Positions 6,220-6,457 of a stretch of 6,457 nt of DNA are shown in pieces; the stretch's first letter is position 1; each line of letters opens with the position of its first letter. Below the pieces are notes generated by a model, which ran no database searches, was not told the DNA's origin, and saw only the letters and a list, made by a program, of their open reading frames with translations. The DNA comes from JBEKZQ01 sp049509675. Its GTDB lineage: Bacteria > Planctomycetota > Planctomycetia > Pirellulales > Thermoguttaceae. A program made the position numbers and the translations under genes. The stretch lies in NCBI GenBank assembly GCA_049509675.1, contig JBEKZQ010000367.1:1-6457 (forward strand), written 5' to 3'.

Positions 6220-6457
6220 ATATTTGGGCCTGCGCGGCCACAGGTCGCGAAGGGGGGGGCAGGAGAACTGCAAAATCGCGATGCGCGACACGAGTGGTCT
6301 GTCCATTTCGACATTACCGGTTGGGTGCCACTGCTGGCCAGTGCTGTAAACGTCTTCGCTCAAGGGGCTCTGGCTGTTGAGTGTGATTTTCGGCGGCAAT
6401 GATCTTGAAGAATGCGGTAGACCGAGTGGTGGGTGCGGGTGCGTTTTCGGGGAGTCT
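6220..6457. other. right-edge region without a supportable gene
   Basis: No reading frame here has convincing protein-family character. It holds an 8-G run (6252-6259) and the short hairpin at 6329-6343. A plus-strand ATG at 6399 stays open to the edge (MILKNAVDRVVGAGAFSGS), but without a Shine-Dalgarno site. Minus-strand frames entering from the right edge also stay open for about 30-45 codons before stops near 6315-6365, so the tail of an upstream minus-strand gene is possible. None can be chosen on this evidence. Confidence 0.4.
6329..6343. repeat. short hairpin CACTG-CTGGC-CAGTG
   Basis: A perfect 5-bp stem (6329-6333 with 6339-6343) encloses a 5-nt loop and is preceded by GGGTGC. The phrase 'GGGTGCCACTGCTGG...CAGTG' resembles dispersed intergenic repeats I associate with planctomycete genomes. 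The stem is short enough to arise by chance, and copy number could not be checked. Confidence 0.35.

Noticed and set aside
6165..6314. 50-residue N-terminal extension of the PQQ-like protein from the ATG at 6314
   Set aside because: It would bury the signal peptide 50 residues inside the protein, contains a G8-run-derived segment and a promoter-like motif, and has no protein-like character.
6399..6457. Possible plus-strand gene start at the right edge
   Set aside because: Only 19 codons, no ribosome-binding site and no recognisable motif; competing minus-strand frames are equally open.

Overview
The window most likely comes from a planctomycete of the Pirellulales type, or a relative. This is inferred from sequence features, not from a database match. 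The main clue is a secreted protein that joins an SHD1 (SLA1 homology 1) domain to a PQQ-like beta-propeller, a combination typical of that phylum. Other clues are high G+C, weak or absent Shine-Dalgarno sites, an ECF sigma factor of planctomycete style, and REP-like 'GGGGACAGTCCC' intergenic hairpins. All four recognisable genes lie on the minus strand, so transcription runs from right to left.

Layout in transcription order. (1) 6165-6457 has no secure gene. It holds a short hairpin, an 8-G run and a probable promoter. (2) 4710-6164 encodes an exported SHD1/PQQ-like beta-propeller protein. (3) 4484-4709 is an intergenic spacer with a REP-like inverted repeat (4601-4661), a 9-bp tandem repeat (4544-4561) and a probable promoter. 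(4) 1475-4483 encodes a 1002-residue gamma-class N6-adenine DNA methyltransferase. It resembles the methylase and target-recognition half of type ISP/IIG restriction-modification enzymes but has no visible nuclease or helicase domain. (5) 1415-1474 is a short spacer with a promoter-like motif. (6) 260-1402 is nadA, quinolinate synthase, apparently intact. (7) 142-259 carries a good sigma-70-like promoter (TATAAT) and a Shine-Dalgarno site. (8) 141-1 is the first 47 codons of an ECF sigma factor cut off by the left edge.

The genes do not form an obvious single pathway. NadA makes quinolinate for de novo NAD synthesis. The methyltransferase modifies DNA. The PQQ-like protein acts outside the cytoplasm. 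The sigma factor is regulatory. Each gene seems to have its own promoter. The three complete genes share an AGTANACT octamer 30-47 nt before their preferred start codons, which may be the local form of the -10 element. I see no CRISPR array, tRNA, rRNA or transposase. The points most worth a second look are the nuclease-less ISP-type methyltransferase, the shared AGTANACT motif and the REP-like hairpin.
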